DNA from: Spartobacteria bacterium
GTDB lineage: Bacteria; Verrucomicrobiota; Verrucomicrobiia; Chthoniobacterales; Chthoniobacteraceae
Assembly: GCA_021324825.1 (NCBI GenBank)
Contig: JAJPII010000045.1
Span: 1-57,482, forward strand
Direction: 5' to 3'
DNA length: 57,482 nt
Below, in pieces: positions 17,203-25,637 of this stretch. Numbering within the stretch: position 1 is the stretch's first letter; each line of letters starts with the position of its first letter. The translations under genes and the position numbers were made by a program. The notes below the pieces were generated by a model. That model ran no database searches, was not told the DNA's origin, and saw only the letters and a list, made by a program, of their open reading frames with translations.

Positions 17203-17753
17203 AGGCCATCGCCGCCATGGCGCAGAATCGCGTCATAGGGAACGAAGGCAAAATCCCGTGGCATATTCCCGACGATTCCAAGTGGTTCAAGCAAACCACC
17301 ATGGGCCGCGCCGTCCTCATGGGCCGCAAGACATTCGCCTCGCTGGGCAAGCCGTTGCCGGGGCGCATCAACCTCGTCGCGACGCGACAGACCGCCATTC
17401 CTGGAGTCGTCTGCGTCCCCGATCTCGACGCCTTCGATCCCGGCGCTTATGCTGATGTGTTCGTCATCGGCGGCGCGGAGATCTACGAGCAAACATTGCG
17501 CCGGTGCTCGGATTTATTCCTGAGCGTCATCCACCGCGAGGTCGAAGGCGACGCCTGGTTCCCGGAGTTCGAATCGTTCTTCGAATTGGCCGGAACCGTC
17601 CTTCGGCATCCCGAGTTCGAAGTGCGGCATTACCGCAATCCAGGAACCCAGGAACCCTATCGCCGCCGCTTGCGCGTTGACAGCGCCCGCGGTTCCAACT
17701 GCGTAATGAGCGCGACATCAGGAATGCGTCCGCCATCGCCGTTTTCGTTGTAG
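17199..17753 (+). CDS. folA: Dihydrofolate reductase
   Basis: Reduces dihydrofolate to tetrahydrofolate with NADPH. The 184-aa protein shows [20 protein letters not shown] (substrate and Met20-loop region, Pro-Trp conserved; catalytic acid in IPDDSKWFK), [13 protein letters not shown] and the [15 protein letters not shown]-binding motif. The fold should end near residue 150 (FEVRHYRN); the last ~30 residues are Arg/Ser/Pro-rich with no family match and may come from loss of the original stop codon. ATG overlaps the thyA stop by 4 bases. Confidence 0.94.
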   Translation: MKAIAAMAQNRVIGNEGKIPWHIPDDSKWFKQTTMGRAVLMGRKTFASLGKPLPGRINLVATRQTAIPGVVCVPDLDAFDPGAYADVFVIGGAEIYEQTLRRCSDLFLSVIHREVEGDAWFPEFESFFELAGTVLRHPEFEVRHYRNPGTQEPYRRRLRVDSARGSNCVMSATSGMRPPSPFSL

Positions 17754-17810
17754 ACGATCATCGTTCTGCCGTTTGGACGACGTGGGCGAAATCGGGATGC
17801 GGCGCCCCTT

Positions 17811-18254
17811 TCAGGCGTGAGGATATTTCCAAGGTGGAAACCACTGGTAGAGCATCATATAGACAAGCACGCCCGTGACGGAGACATACAGCCAGATCGG
17901 CAGGGTCCATTTCGCAATGCGCATGTGCCTGTCAAACCGGCTCCTCAACGCGGGGATGAGGGTCGCGGTGACCAGCGGCACGGTGGCGAACGCGAGCAGC
18001 ACGTGCGAAAAGAGCAGCGCGATATAAACCGTATGAATCAACCCCGGCGCGGTGAACCGGGTGAAGGCGCGCACGCTGATATGATAGGTGAGATAACACC
18101 CGAGAAAGAGCGTCGAAGTCGCGACCGCGCAGAGCATGCAAACGATATGCGCCCGCGTCCTGCCGCTCCTGATGAAGCGCCACCCCGCGGTGATGAAGAC
18201 GGCGCTCAGCGCGTTCAGGCTCGCGTTGACGACGGGCAGATCGTGGGCTGTCAC
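17811..18254 (-). CDS. DUF420 (YozB-like) membrane protein
   Basis: A 147-aa protein with four hydrophobic segments and the DUF420 look: an N-terminal NASLNALSAVFITAGW helix, a GCYLTYHI segment and a C-terminal WLYVSVTGVLVYMMLY helix. Conserved His residues in the membrane (Tyr-His-Ile near residue 58, His in FSHVLLAFA) suggest heme or metal handling. DUF420 genes are usually linked to cytochrome oxidase assembly genes, as here, directly after SCO (9 bases apart). GTG start at 18254. It is the last gene of the respiratory array. Precise role unproven. Confidence 0.8.
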   Translation of the reverse strand: MTAHDLPVVNASLNALSAVFITAGWRFIRSGRTRAHIVCMLCAVATSTLFLGCYLTYHISVRAFTRFTAPGLIHTVYIALLFSHVLLAFATVPLVTATLIPALRSRFDRHMRIAKWTLPIWLYVSVTGVLVYMMLYQWFPPWKYPHA

Positions 18255-18263
18255 ACCGGTTTG

Positions 18264-18869
18264 TTAGCGCGAAAGCCGGCGAATGTCTTCCACTATCCGC
18301 GCGGAGTCGTCTTCGCCGACGCCGTCGTAGTAGCCGCGGACGACGCCGTCGCGATCCACCAGCGCAAGCTTCGTGCTGTGGACAAGCTGCTTTTCCGCCG
18401 CGCTCGGAACGGCGAGGGTGAAGCCCTGGCGCACGATTTCGAAAATCTTCTCCTTGTCCCCGGTTAAAAACTCCCACTTCCCCGGCGCGGCGTGGAGTTG
18501 GGCGGCGTAGGCCTTCAGGACGGCGGGCGTATCGGTCTTCGGGTCCACGGTGAAGGAGACGAATCGCACGTCGTCGTCCTTGAACGCCTCCTCCTGCAAC
18601 TGGCTCATACGATGGCTGACTAGCGGGCACGGGCCGGGACAGGTGGTATAGACGAAATCGGCGAGCCATACCTTTCCCTTCAAGTCGCCGAGGCCGAACG
18701 GACGGCCATCCTGGTCGACCAGCTCGAAACCGGGCAGCGCGCGGAATTTCTGAAGGGGCGGCTGCCGCGGATGCATGACCAGAAAGGCGTACCCGAGGAC
18801 GAAGAACGAGACCGCGACGCAGATTCCGTAAAGGAAGAGCAGCTTCCTGCTTTCCGCGGACTGGCTCAC
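18264..18869 (-). CDS. SCO1/SenC copper chaperone for cytochrome oxidase
   Basis: A membrane-anchored thioredoxin-fold protein that delivers copper to, or reduces, the CuA site of oxidase subunit II. One N-terminal helix (about residues 10-32) anchors it to the inner membrane. The copper ligands are the two Cys of CPGPCP and the His in VHSTKLALVD; DFVYTTCPGPCP and FVSFTVDPKTDTP are typical. The GTG at 18869 overlaps the ctaB stop (GTGA), which is more convincing than the upstream start at 18902 inside ctaB. Location in the oxidase array supports the assembly role. Confidence 0.92.
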   Translation of the reverse strand: MSQSAESRKLLFLYGICVAVSFFVLGYAFLVMHPRQPPLQKFRALPGFELVDQDGRPFGLGDLKGKVWLADFVYTTCPGPCPLVSHRMSQLQEEAFKDDDVRFVSFTVDPKTDTPAVLKAYAAQLHAAPGKWEFLTGDKEKIFEIVRQGFTLAVPSAAEKQLVHSTKLALVDRDGVVRGYYDGVGEDDSARIVEDIRRLSR

Positions 18870-19786
18870 GCTTTTGTGAAGACCATCAAGCCGAGCAGGC
18901 ACGGCAGGTAGAGGATCGTCGCAAAGAAAAGCCTGCGCGCGCTGGGCCGGGTGCGATGCAGGAGGAACTGCACCGCGCAGAAGAGCAGCACGGCGTCGAA
19001 CGCCAGCGCGCCCATCAGATAAACCGCGTTGGCCATGCCCGTGGCCGCGGGGATCATCGTGAGAATGGAGAGGGCCACGGTGAACAGGAAACTCTCCGTG
19101 GCGGTCTTGACCCCGCAGATGTCATTCTTGCGGAGCATGACGAAGCCCGCTTGCGCGTACTCGTCGCGGTACATCCAGGCGATGGCGAGAAAATGCGGTA
19201 TCTGCCACAGGAAGAGAACTCCGAATAAAATCCATGCGCCTCTCCCGATGGAAGGCCGGGCGGCCGTCCACCCGATGATCGGCGGGATGGCGCCCGAAAC
19301 CGCGCCCACCATGATGCAGAAGGATGTCTTCCGCTTCATCGGGGTATAGAGCAGCAGGTAGATGGCCAGCGTCGCCGCCGCCAGGCACGCCGTCAGCCAA
19401 TTCACCGCCGTCGCCAGGTAAACGAACCCCGCGGCGGCCAGCGAAATCCCGATCAAAAGAGCGGAAGCCGGCTTCATCCTGCCCGAGGGAAGCGGCCTGG
19501 TCTTCGTGCGTTCCATCAGGCGGTCCACCTTCGTCTCGAACACCTGGTTGAGGACGGCGGCGCTTCCGGCCACGAGAGCGGTGCCAAGCAGGGCGTGTAG
19601 AAGAAGCAGCCAGTCGATGACGTCGCGGGAGGCCATGCAGAACCCCACAAAGGTGGTGATGAGCACGAGACTGCTGAGCCGCGCCTTCGTGAGGATCAAC
19701 AAATCGTTGACCAGGCGGGGCGCGGCGACCTCGGGGAGAGCGGGGGCGACGCCGAGCGGAGACGCCAGGACTTCGGGGCGGTTCAT
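18866..19786 (-). CDS. ctaB: Protoheme IX farnesyltransferase (heme O synthase)
   Basis: UbiA-family membrane prenyltransferase that converts heme B to heme O for heme A synthesis. The 306-aa protein has about nine hydrophobic segments. The active-site acidic motif is in NQVFETKVDRLMERTKTRP (first Asp-rich region, in reduced form), with a second region around AWMYRDEYAQAGFVML and the PPIIGWTAA loop between them. ATG at 19786 overlaps the ctaA stop by 4 bases. Together with ctaA it supplies heme A for the aa3 oxidase coded upstream. Confidence 0.95.
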   Translation of the reverse strand: MNRPEVLASPLGVAPALPEVAAPRLVNDLLILTKARLSSLVLITTFVGFCMASRDVIDWLLLLHALLGTALVAGSAAVLNQVFETKVDRLMERTKTRPLPSGRMKPASALLIGISLAAAGFVYLATAVNWLTACLAAATLAIYLLLYTPMKRKTSFCIMVGAVSGAIPPIIGWTAARPSIGRGAWILFGVLFLWQIPHFLAIAWMYRDEYAQAGFVMLRKNDICGVKTATESFLFTVALSILTMIPAATGMANAVYLMGALAFDAVLLFCAVQFLLHRTRPSARRLFFATILYLPCLLGLMVFTKA

Positions 19787-20751
19787 ACGCTCACCTCCGA
19801 GATGAGTTCGGGCCTTGCGAACCCATTGAGGTGAAAGCCGTGCGGCTTCAATCGCGCGGCGCGCAGCGCGATAACCAAGGCCGCGCCGAGCAGGATCGCG
19901 CCGTTGAGGACGTGCAGCGTGGTGGGGATCGGCGCCCGCGCAAGCCATATGACGTGCGCTCCCAGAGCGATCTGCAACACGAGCAGCGAAACGAGGACGA
20001 CAATGGGCCGGACCAGCATCGGCTCCTTGCGCGCGTTGACAAGGATGGCGACCGCCAGGGACAGCACCGTGCAGGTGACAACCAGCGCGCCCACCCTGTG
20101 CGCGAAGTGGATCCGGATCGCGGGGGTGTCCAGCGTCGGGATGAGCTTGCCGAACGCGAAGGGGAAATCCGGTATCGCCAGGCCGGCATGCATGTGCCGC
20201 ATGACCGCGCCCAGGATCAACTGGCAATAGAGGATCCCCACAAGCGCCCAGGCAAGGGAACGAATGAGAGATAACCGCCGCCCGAAGTATTCCCAATCCC
20301 GCCTCGGCGAGAGCGCCGCCGCGAGCGTGATGACGAGGCAGAGAAATAACTGGGCCATGCAGCCGTGCGCCATGGCGAGCGTGATCGAGAGTTGCGTCAC
20401 CCGCAACCCGCCAAGCACCCCCTGGAAACAGACGCCCACAAACGCCGCGACGCCCAGCCAGCGCACCCACGGGCGGGTCTCGTATTTCCAGACGAGGATG
20501 GCGAGGATCGTGATGAGCAGGCCGACAAACTCCGCGAAGAGCCGGTGCCCGTGTTCGAGCCGGACGTTTTCGATGTGCAGCCAGCCGGGGGGATTGATGC
20601 TCCCGTAGCTCAGTGGCCAATCCGGCACGGCCAGGCCGGCGTTCTTGCTCGTGACCATGCCGCCGAGAAAGATGAGGCACAGGGTCGCGAACACGGTCGC
20701 CTGCGCGAACCGATACAGCCCCGTCGACAACTCTGGCGTGGTCTCTTTCAA
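19783..20751 (-). CDS. ctaA: Heme A synthase (COX15/CtaA)
   Basis: Oxidizes heme O to heme A in the membrane. The 322-aa protein is built from two similar four-helix halves, each with His ligands: LEHGHRLFAEFVG and AMAHGC in the first, IHFAHRVGALVV and TLHVLNGAIL in the second. GGMVTSKNAGLAVPDWP and the repeat-like MHAGLAIPDFPFAFG are conserved in the COX15 family. It starts 13 bases after the subunit II gene and overlaps ctaB by 4 bases. Confidence 0.95.
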   Translation of the reverse strand: MKETTPELSTGLYRFAQATVFATLCLIFLGGMVTSKNAGLAVPDWPLSYGSINPPGWLHIENVRLEHGHRLFAEFVGLLITILAILVWKYETRPWVRWLGVAAFVGVCFQGVLGGLRVTQLSITLAMAHGCMAQLFLCLVITLAAALSPRRDWEYFGRRLSLIRSLAWALVGILYCQLILGAVMRHMHAGLAIPDFPFAFGKLIPTLDTPAIRIHFAHRVGALVVTCTVLSLAVAILVNARKEPMLVRPIVVLVSLLVLQIALGAHVIWLARAPIPTTLHVLNGAILLGAALVIALRAARLKPHGFHLNGFARPELISEVSV

Positions 20752-20763
20752 GCGCGGCGCGGC

Positions 20764-21528
20764 CTACGGTTTTTGCGGCGCCGGGGGCGCGCCGGCGGGC
20801 GCATTGTCCTTCAACCAAGCCGCATAGTCCTCGGGCGAATCGACAAACATCATGGCGCGCATGCCGTAGTGGCCGAGTCCGCAAAGCTGTCCGCAGATGA
20901 TTTCATACTGCCCCGTCCGGATCGGCTTGAACCAGATGGGGGTGATGGTTCCGGGAATGGCGTCCTGGCCGATGAACATCGCCTGGAGCGAGAGGCTGTG
21001 GATCACGTCCTTGGAACCGATCTCCAGGATGACCGGCTTGTTGACCAGCAGATGCAGTTCATTCCGCGCGACGATGTCATCCTTGCCCGCCGGGTCCTTG
21101 GGGTCCATGCCGACGTCGTTGGAAGTCGATATGAGATTCAGGTCCTGCTTGCCGAAAATGCCGTCCGGCCCGGCGTAATGGAATATCCAGGTAAACTGCT
21201 GGCCGGTCACCTTCACGACCTGCGCGTCGGCGTCCTTCGGGAATTGCGTCACCCGCTTCGCCCAGAGCGGCAACGCGAACCCGAGCAGAAGCACCGCCTC
21301 GATCAGGACGACCATGAACTCGATGTGGGTCGAGGCTTTCGTCTTCACACCGTGGTAATCGGCCCGGGGATTGCGCGACTCGTGGAAGCGGAAAAGCGTG
21401 AAGACGAAAAACGTCGACCACCCCACGAAGAGCGCCAGCATGAACCAGTGGCACACCTCGAGCATATGGTCGATGAGGAAGCCGTGTTCCGAGGCGCTCT
21501 GGGGCATCCCCAGCAGATGATTAAGCAT
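20764..21528 (-). CDS. coxB: Cytochrome c oxidase subunit II (CuA)
   Basis: Carries the binuclear CuA centre that accepts electrons for the aa3 oxidase. Two N-terminal transmembrane helices (about residues 20-45 and 68-92) are followed by a periplasmic cupredoxin domain. CuA ligands are the His in DVIHSLSL and CGQLCGLGHYGM (two Cys, Gln in the backbone-ligand position, His, Met). There is no C-terminal heme c domain, so this is an aa3, not caa3, subunit II. The start overlaps the preceding small gene by 8 bases. Unlike in many operons it lies after subunits I, III and IV. Confidence 0.95.
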   Translation of the reverse strand: MLNHLLGMPQSASEHGFLIDHMLEVCHWFMLALFVGWSTFFVFTLFRFHESRNPRADYHGVKTKASTHIEFMVVLIEAVLLLGFALPLWAKRVTQFPKDADAQVVKVTGQQFTWIFHYAGPDGIFGKQDLNLISTSNDVGMDPKDPAGKDDIVARNELHLLVNKPVILEIGSKDVIHSLSLQAMFIGQDAIPGTITPIWFKPIRTGQYEIICGQLCGLGHYGMRAMMFVDSPEDYAAWLKDNAPAGAPPAPQKP

Positions 21529-21775
21529 GTTGCTCTCCGTTTTCGATGTAAGCGGCCAGTTCCTCGTGAGGGGGGAGCGGGGCCTTCGCGCGCCGCATCA
21601 GGCAGCAGGCAAACCCGCCTATCCCCGTGAAAATGAACGCCAGGAAACCGAGCATGAAAAAGATGAACCCGTTGCCGGCGTCCGCGACCTGCGAACCGGG
21701 CGCCCCCATGCAAACCGCGCAGGCAAACACCTTGGCGGGCAACGAAACAAGGAGAACGAGCAGGCGGGTTCTCAT
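21521..21775 (-). CDS. Small membrane protein of the oxidase cluster
   Basis: An 84-aa protein with an N-terminal signal-peptide-like stretch (about 1-18, ending before CAVCMGAPGS) and one transmembrane helix (about 35-58) followed by a cytoplasmic tail. Cys19 and Cys22 form a CxxC that could be a lipobox-like, metal or disulfide site. I do not recognize the family. It overlaps the subunit II start by 8 bases and the next upstream small gene by 4 bases, so it is translated as part of the oxidase operon. An accessory or assembly subunit is plausible by context only. Confidence 0.65.
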   Translation of the reverse strand: MRTRLLVLLVSLPAKVFACAVCMGAPGSQVADAGNGFIFFMLGFLAFIFTGIGGFACCLMRRAKAPLPPHEELAAYIENGEQHA

Positions 21776-21975
21776 AGGATAAGATTCTTGGTTTTCTTCA
21801 GGAACCAGACTCCGTAAACCACGAGGCCGATCCCGGTGAGGAAAGCGCAAATCGCGGCCAGCAGATAGCCGCCGTTTCCCTTCGCCTGGTAATTCTGGTA
21901 CTCGAGCGCGGCGCATCCCCACGCCAGCAGGAGCGAGAGTGTGATGAAGACGATATGGAAAATTTTCAGGGACAT
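21772..21975 (-). CDS. Small two-helix membrane protein of the oxidase cluster
   Basis: A 67-aa protein with two hydrophobic segments (about residues 5-24 and 36-58) and a basic C-terminus (FLKKTKN). No family recognized. It begins directly after the subunit IV stop and overlaps the next small gene by 4 bases, which argues that it is a real, co-translated gene. Possibly a small oxidase or ACIII-associated subunit; the evidence is positional. Confidence 0.6.
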   Translation of the reverse strand: MSLKIFHIVFITLSLLLAWGCAALEYQNYQAKGNGGYLLAAICAFLTGIGLVVYGVWFLKKTKNLIL

Positions 21976-22299
21976 TTACCGGTGAATGTGATCGCTGAAC
22001 GCCAGCGCCGTGAGCGAAAACAGCCCTATCGCGAAGACCACCGTGATGATCAGAAACCGATAGATCGTCCATCGCTCCGCGGAGAGATGCATGAAGATCG
22101 CCGCGACGAGGGTCGCCTTGACGGTGGCGATGGCGAGCGCGACGGCGATGTTGACCTCGTTGCTCTTGAAGGGGATGTACGACGCCGCGACCGTCACGAC
22201 CGTCCCGAGGAGGAGGGCGAGGAATACGCCCATGTAACGGCGGACGTGCTTCGAGATGTCGTGGTGCGGATGATCGTCCGCGGAGTGTTCGTTATTCAT
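21976..22299 (-). CDS. Cytochrome c oxidase subunit IV (prokaryotic type)
   Basis: A 107-aa protein with a His-rich N-terminus (DDHPHHDISKHVR) and three hydrophobic segments. The pattern of a soluble His-rich start, NIAVALAIATVKATLVAAIFMHL and a final helix matches the prokaryotic subunit IV family (CtaF/COX4_pro) found in A-type oxidases. The conserved Lys-Ala and MHL in helix 2 are visible. It begins 2 bases after subunit III and is needed for oxidase stability rather than catalysis in known systems. Confidence 0.88.
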   Translation of the reverse strand: MNNEHSADDHPHHDISKHVRRYMGVFLALLLGTVVTVAASYIPFKSNEVNIAVALAIATVKATLVAAIFMHLSAERWTIYRFLIITVVFAIGLFSLTALAFSDHIHR

Positions 22300-22301
22300 G
22301 G

Positions 22302-23066
22302 TTAAAGGAGATATAAGACCGGAAAGAGGAAAATCCAAACGAGGTCGACGAAGTGCCAGAACAGCCCCGACACCTCCACCCGGTTCGCCAGGTGCTCGGG
22401 GTTCGTCCGGTATAATTTGGACCCCGGCAGCCAGAAGTAGATGTTCACCACCATGCCGCCGAAGACGTGCAACCCGTGCAGCCCCGTCAGCGTGAAATAG
22501 ATCGCGAAAAACGGGCTGAACTTGGGAGTGAAATTCGACCATCGCCGTATATCCGCCTTCTTTATTTCGCGCGGCGCGCCGTGTTCGGTCTCCGGCCAGA
22601 AATGCCGCCCTTCGTGGTGGATGTCCGGTAGGATCGTGAGCGACTCGGGAGTGTTCTCCTCCAGGTGGCCGGTAATGAACTCGCCGTTCTTGAGCCAGAC
22701 GCCGTAGTGATGAAACTTGTCGTTGTATTCGTAGGCCTTCACGCACAGGAACGCGAGCGCGCAGAGGATCGTCAGGCCCATGTAAATCCTGTATTGGGCG
22801 AACTTCCGCATTTTCAGCGACGCCCAGGCCATGACCATCGTCATGCTCGAACTGATGAGCACGAAGGTGTTGAACGTGCCGACCGGGACGTTCAGCAACC
22901 CGTGCGGCCACGGGTTCGCGGCGTCCGCGCCGATCCTCAGGAAAACGTAAGCCGAGAAGAGGCCGCCGAAGAGCATGATTTCGGAAGCGAGAAAGAGCCA
23001 GATGCCGATCTTCGCGTTCCAAAGGCCGGTGTCGGGGCGGGCGGTGACGGTATAGGGGATTTCCAT
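22302..23066 (-). CDS. coxC: Cytochrome c oxidase subunit III
   Basis: Membrane subunit with no metals that supports proton uptake and stability of subunit I. The 254-aa protein has five to six hydrophobic helices, with the conserved WLFLASEIMLFGGLFSAYV near the N-terminus and FTLTGLHGLHVFGG (His residues) and SGLFWHFVDLVWIFLFPV at the end. A soluble insertion of about 60 residues (near 105-170) between helices is longer than usual. The ATG at 23066 is chosen over one at 23135 because homology starts there. It begins 13 bases after the ctaD stop. Confidence 0.95.
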   Translation of the reverse strand: MEIPYTVTARPDTGLWNAKIGIWLFLASEIMLFGGLFSAYVFLRIGADAANPWPHGLLNVPVGTFNTFVLISSSMTMVMAWASLKMRKFAQYRIYMGLTILCALAFLCVKAYEYNDKFHHYGVWLKNGEFITGHLEENTPESLTILPDIHHEGRHFWPETEHGAPREIKKADIRRWSNFTPKFSPFFAIYFTLTGLHGLHVFGGMVVNIYFWLPGSKLYRTNPEHLANRVEVSGLFWHFVDLVWIFLFPVLYLL

Positions 23067-23079
23067 GAGGGTGCTTCTA

Positions 23080-24873
23080 TCAGGCCTTGCCTTGCGGGAT
23101 GAAATCGTCCTCCGAGCCGGGCACGCTGTATTCATAAGGGCCGCGATGAACGACCGGCGGCTTCAGGAAATTCCCGTGGGGCGGGGGCGACGGCGCTTCC
23201 CACTCCAGGGTGGTGGCGTGCCAGGGGTTGTGATCGACCTTCTTTCCGAACCAGATGCTCCAGAAAAAATTGAGGATGAACGGGAATTGCGACACGCACA
23301 GGAGCCAGGCCGACCACGACATGAATGCGTTCCAATGCAACACCGGCTTCGCCAGGTCATAGGAGGCGCCCCCGTCGTACCAACGGCGATGCACGCCCGC
23401 CATGCCCTGGAGGAACATCGGCATGAAGATGCCGTTGATGAAGAGGAGCGAAGGCCAGAAATGCAGCTTGCCCAGGAATTCGTTCATCATCCGCCCGGTC
23501 GCCTTCGGGAACCAGTAGTAGACGCCCGCGAACAGCGCGAAGATCGTCCCCGGAGCGACGATGTAATGGAAATGCGCGATGACGTAGTAGGTGTCGTGCA
23601 GATAGAGGACGACGGCGTTGAACGCCAGCGGGATGCCCGTCAACCCGCCGATGCCGAACATCGGCATGAACGCGGTGGCGAAGAGCATCGGCACGGTGAA
23701 CCGGATCGACCCGCCCCAAAGCGAGAGGAGGAGCGCGGTGAGGATGATGACCGAGGGGATGGAAATCAGGATCGTCGTCGTCTGGAAGAACGAGCTGACC
23801 CGCGCGCCCATGCCCGTGAGATACATGTGGTGCGCCCAGACGATGAAGGAGAGGAACCCGAGCGTCAGCGCGGAGAAGACGGCGGCCTTGTAACCCCAGA
23901 GCGGTTTGCGGGTGTTGTTCGCGACCACTTCGGCCACGATGCCCATGGCCGGCAGGATGAGGACGTACACTTCGGGATGCCCGAGGAACCAGAAGAGATG
24001 CTGCCAGAGAAGCGGACTGCCGCCGCCGCTGATATTGACGATCTCGCCGTTCACCACCAGGCCCGTCGGCAGGAAGAAGCTCGTCCCCGCGACCCGGTCC
24101 ATGAGTTGCATGACGGAAGCGGCCTCCAGCGGCGGGAACGCGAGGAGGAGCAAAAACGCCGTGATCAACTGCGCCCAGCAGAAAAACGGAAGGCGCATCC
24201 ACGTCATGCCCGGCGCGCGGAGCTGGATGATGGTGGTGATGAAATTGACCGACCCCAGGAGCGAGGAGGTGATGAGAAACACCATGCCGATAAGCCACAT
24301 GGTCTGCCCGGTGAAGAACATATTGGGCGCTCGGTCCGTTATATCCGCCAACGGGGCGTACGAAGTCCAGCCTCCCTTGGCCGCGCCGCCGGGGCAGAAG
24401 AAGCTGACGAGCATGATGACGCCGCCGATGAAGAAAGCCTGGTAGCTCGCCATGTTGATGCGCGGGAAGGTCATGTCCGGCGCGCCGATCTGAAGCGGGA
24501 CGACGAAGTTCCCGAACGCCGCGAACGCAATGGGGACGATGCCGAGAAACACCATGATGGTGCCGTGCATGGCGCCGAGCGAATTATAAAACTCGGGCGT
24601 CATGACGCCGCCGGGCATCTCCTTCGGGAAAATCTTCGCGAGCACCGGGCCGAGAACCGGCAGCGGCTGGCCGTGGTAAGCAAGCTGCCAGCGCATGAGG
24701 AGCATGAGGCAGAAGCCGAAGAACAGGAAAATAAGGCCGGTCACCCCGTATTGAACGCCGATGACCTTGTGGTCGGTCGAGAAGACGTACTTCCCCAGAA
24801 AGCCCGGGTCGTGGTGCTCATGCGCGTGTTCTTCTCCGTGGTGGACGTGCGCCGGGGATGCCGAGATTTCCAT
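23080..24873 (-). CDS. ctaD: Cytochrome c oxidase subunit I, aa3 type, K-pathway Lys replaced
   Basis: The oxygen-reducing subunit. The 597-aa protein has twelve predicted helices. Low-spin heme ligands (MHGTIM; HFHYIV) and high-spin heme and CuB ligands (GHPEVYVLILP with cross-linked His and Tyr plus Glu; WAHHMY; HDTYYVIAHFH) are all intact. The D-pathway Asp is in IGAPDMTFPRIN. By contrast the K-pathway segment, VPTGIK in the Paracoccus enzyme as I recall it, reads IPSVII, so the Lys is Ile377 (codon 23743-23745). The chemistry should work, but proton input must differ. His-rich N-terminus. It follows the cupredoxin gene after a 65-base gap. Confidence 0.97.
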   Translation of the reverse strand: MEISASPAHVHHGEEHAHEHHDPGFLGKYVFSTDHKVIGVQYGVTGLIFLFFGFCLMLLMRWQLAYHGQPLPVLGPVLAKIFPKEMPGGVMTPEFYNSLGAMHGTIMVFLGIVPIAFAAFGNFVVPLQIGAPDMTFPRINMASYQAFFIGGVIMLVSFFCPGGAAKGGWTSYAPLADITDRAPNMFFTGQTMWLIGMVFLITSSLLGSVNFITTIIQLRAPGMTWMRLPFFCWAQLITAFLLLLAFPPLEAASVMQLMDRVAGTSFFLPTGLVVNGEIVNISGGGSPLLWQHLFWFLGHPEVYVLILPAMGIVAEVVANNTRKPLWGYKAAVFSALTLGFLSFIVWAHHMYLTGMGARVSSFFQTTTILISIPSVIILTALLLSLWGGSIRFTVPMLFATAFMPMFGIGGLTGIPLAFNAVVLYLHDTYYVIAHFHYIVAPGTIFALFAGVYYWFPKATGRMMNEFLGKLHFWPSLLFINGIFMPMFLQGMAGVHRRWYDGGASYDLAKPVLHWNAFMSWSAWLLCVSQFPFILNFFWSIWFGKKVDHNPWHATTLEWEAPSPPPHGNFLKPPVVHRGPYEYSVPGSEDDFIPQGKA

Positions 24874-24938
24874 GTCGATTTTGCCTTTTTTAGCGAGAGA
24901 CGAAAAGCGTAACCCGAACCGGGGTCATTGACAATGCT

Positions 24939-25634
24939 TCAATCGGCCTGCGCCGCGTTGAATTCCAGGTCGAGGATCGCGTTCCCGCCCTTTACGGTGA
25001 ATTTGTGCGTGAGCGGCTTTTCAAATCCGCTGTGCCACGCCTGCGCGGTGTAATTTCCATCCGGCAGCGCGGGAAGCTGGAAGGAGCCGTCCGCGCCCGT
25101 CACCGCGAAACAGCAGCCGTCCGTCACGAGGATCCACCCTTCCATCCACGGGTGGACATCGCACCGGATTTTAAAAATGCCCGCGTGGTTGAAGACCTCG
25201 TTCGTGGCCATGCCTTCCGTCTGCCCCGCGTTGAAGAGTTCCACCGCGTTCTCGGCTTTGCCGCGGTACTCGCTGGCGTGGATGTTGTGGAGCGTGGGGT
25301 CGTCGTTCCTGAAGGTGACGGTCGCCCCCTTGGCGATGCAGAGGACGTGCGGAACGTACCGGCATCCTTTCTGGACGATTGTCTCCGTCCCCACGGGCCG
25401 GGCCGGCGGCGCATCCAGAACCCAGACGACGGCGTCGGCAAGACCGTTCCCCTCGCCGATCTTCCAGTTCTCGGTCATGACCTTGCCCATGCGCGTGCAC
25501 GCGGGGTCCGAAACCCCGACGCGGATCGCGACATCAGGATTCTTCGGCGCTCCGGCCAAGGTCACTTTGCCGTGGACGGCCGCGAAGGCGCTCGTGGCCA
25601 GGAGCAGGACCGGTGCGGACAGGCGCAAGCTCAT
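24939..25634 (-). CDS. Periplasmic cupredoxin with carboxypeptidase-regulatory-like end
   Basis: A 231-aa exported protein (signal peptide about 1-18). It looks like the plastocyanin-like 'methylamine utilization protein' type: VTFRNDDPTLHNIHASEY in the middle and RCDVHPWMEGW later give the His, Cys, His, Met set expected for a type 1 copper site. The C-terminal ~60 residues (TGADGSFQLPALPDGNYTAQ) resemble a carboxypeptidase-regulatory beta-sandwich. It lies between a cytochrome c gene and ctaD, so it may be a copper electron carrier or a copper-delivery protein for the oxidase. Which of these is not decidable from sequence. Confidence 0.75.
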   Translation of the reverse strand: MSLRLSAPVLLLATSAFAAVHGKVTLAGAPKNPDVAIRVGVSDPACTRMGKVMTENWKIGEGNGLADAVVWVLDAPPARPVGTETIVQKGCRYVPHVLCIAKGATVTFRNDDPTLHNIHASEYRGKAENAVELFNAGQTEGMATNEVFNHAGIFKIRCDVHPWMEGWILVTDGCCFAVTGADGSFQLPALPDGNYTAQAWHSGFEKPLTHKFTVKGGNAILDLEFNAAQAD

Positions 25635-25637
25635 GGC

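Noticed and set aside
23065..24912. 615-aa plus-strand frame antisense to ctaD
   Set aside because: It is highly charged (Arg, Glu, Asp, His) low-complexity sequence without any family feature; the minus strand codes an intact oxidase subunit I.
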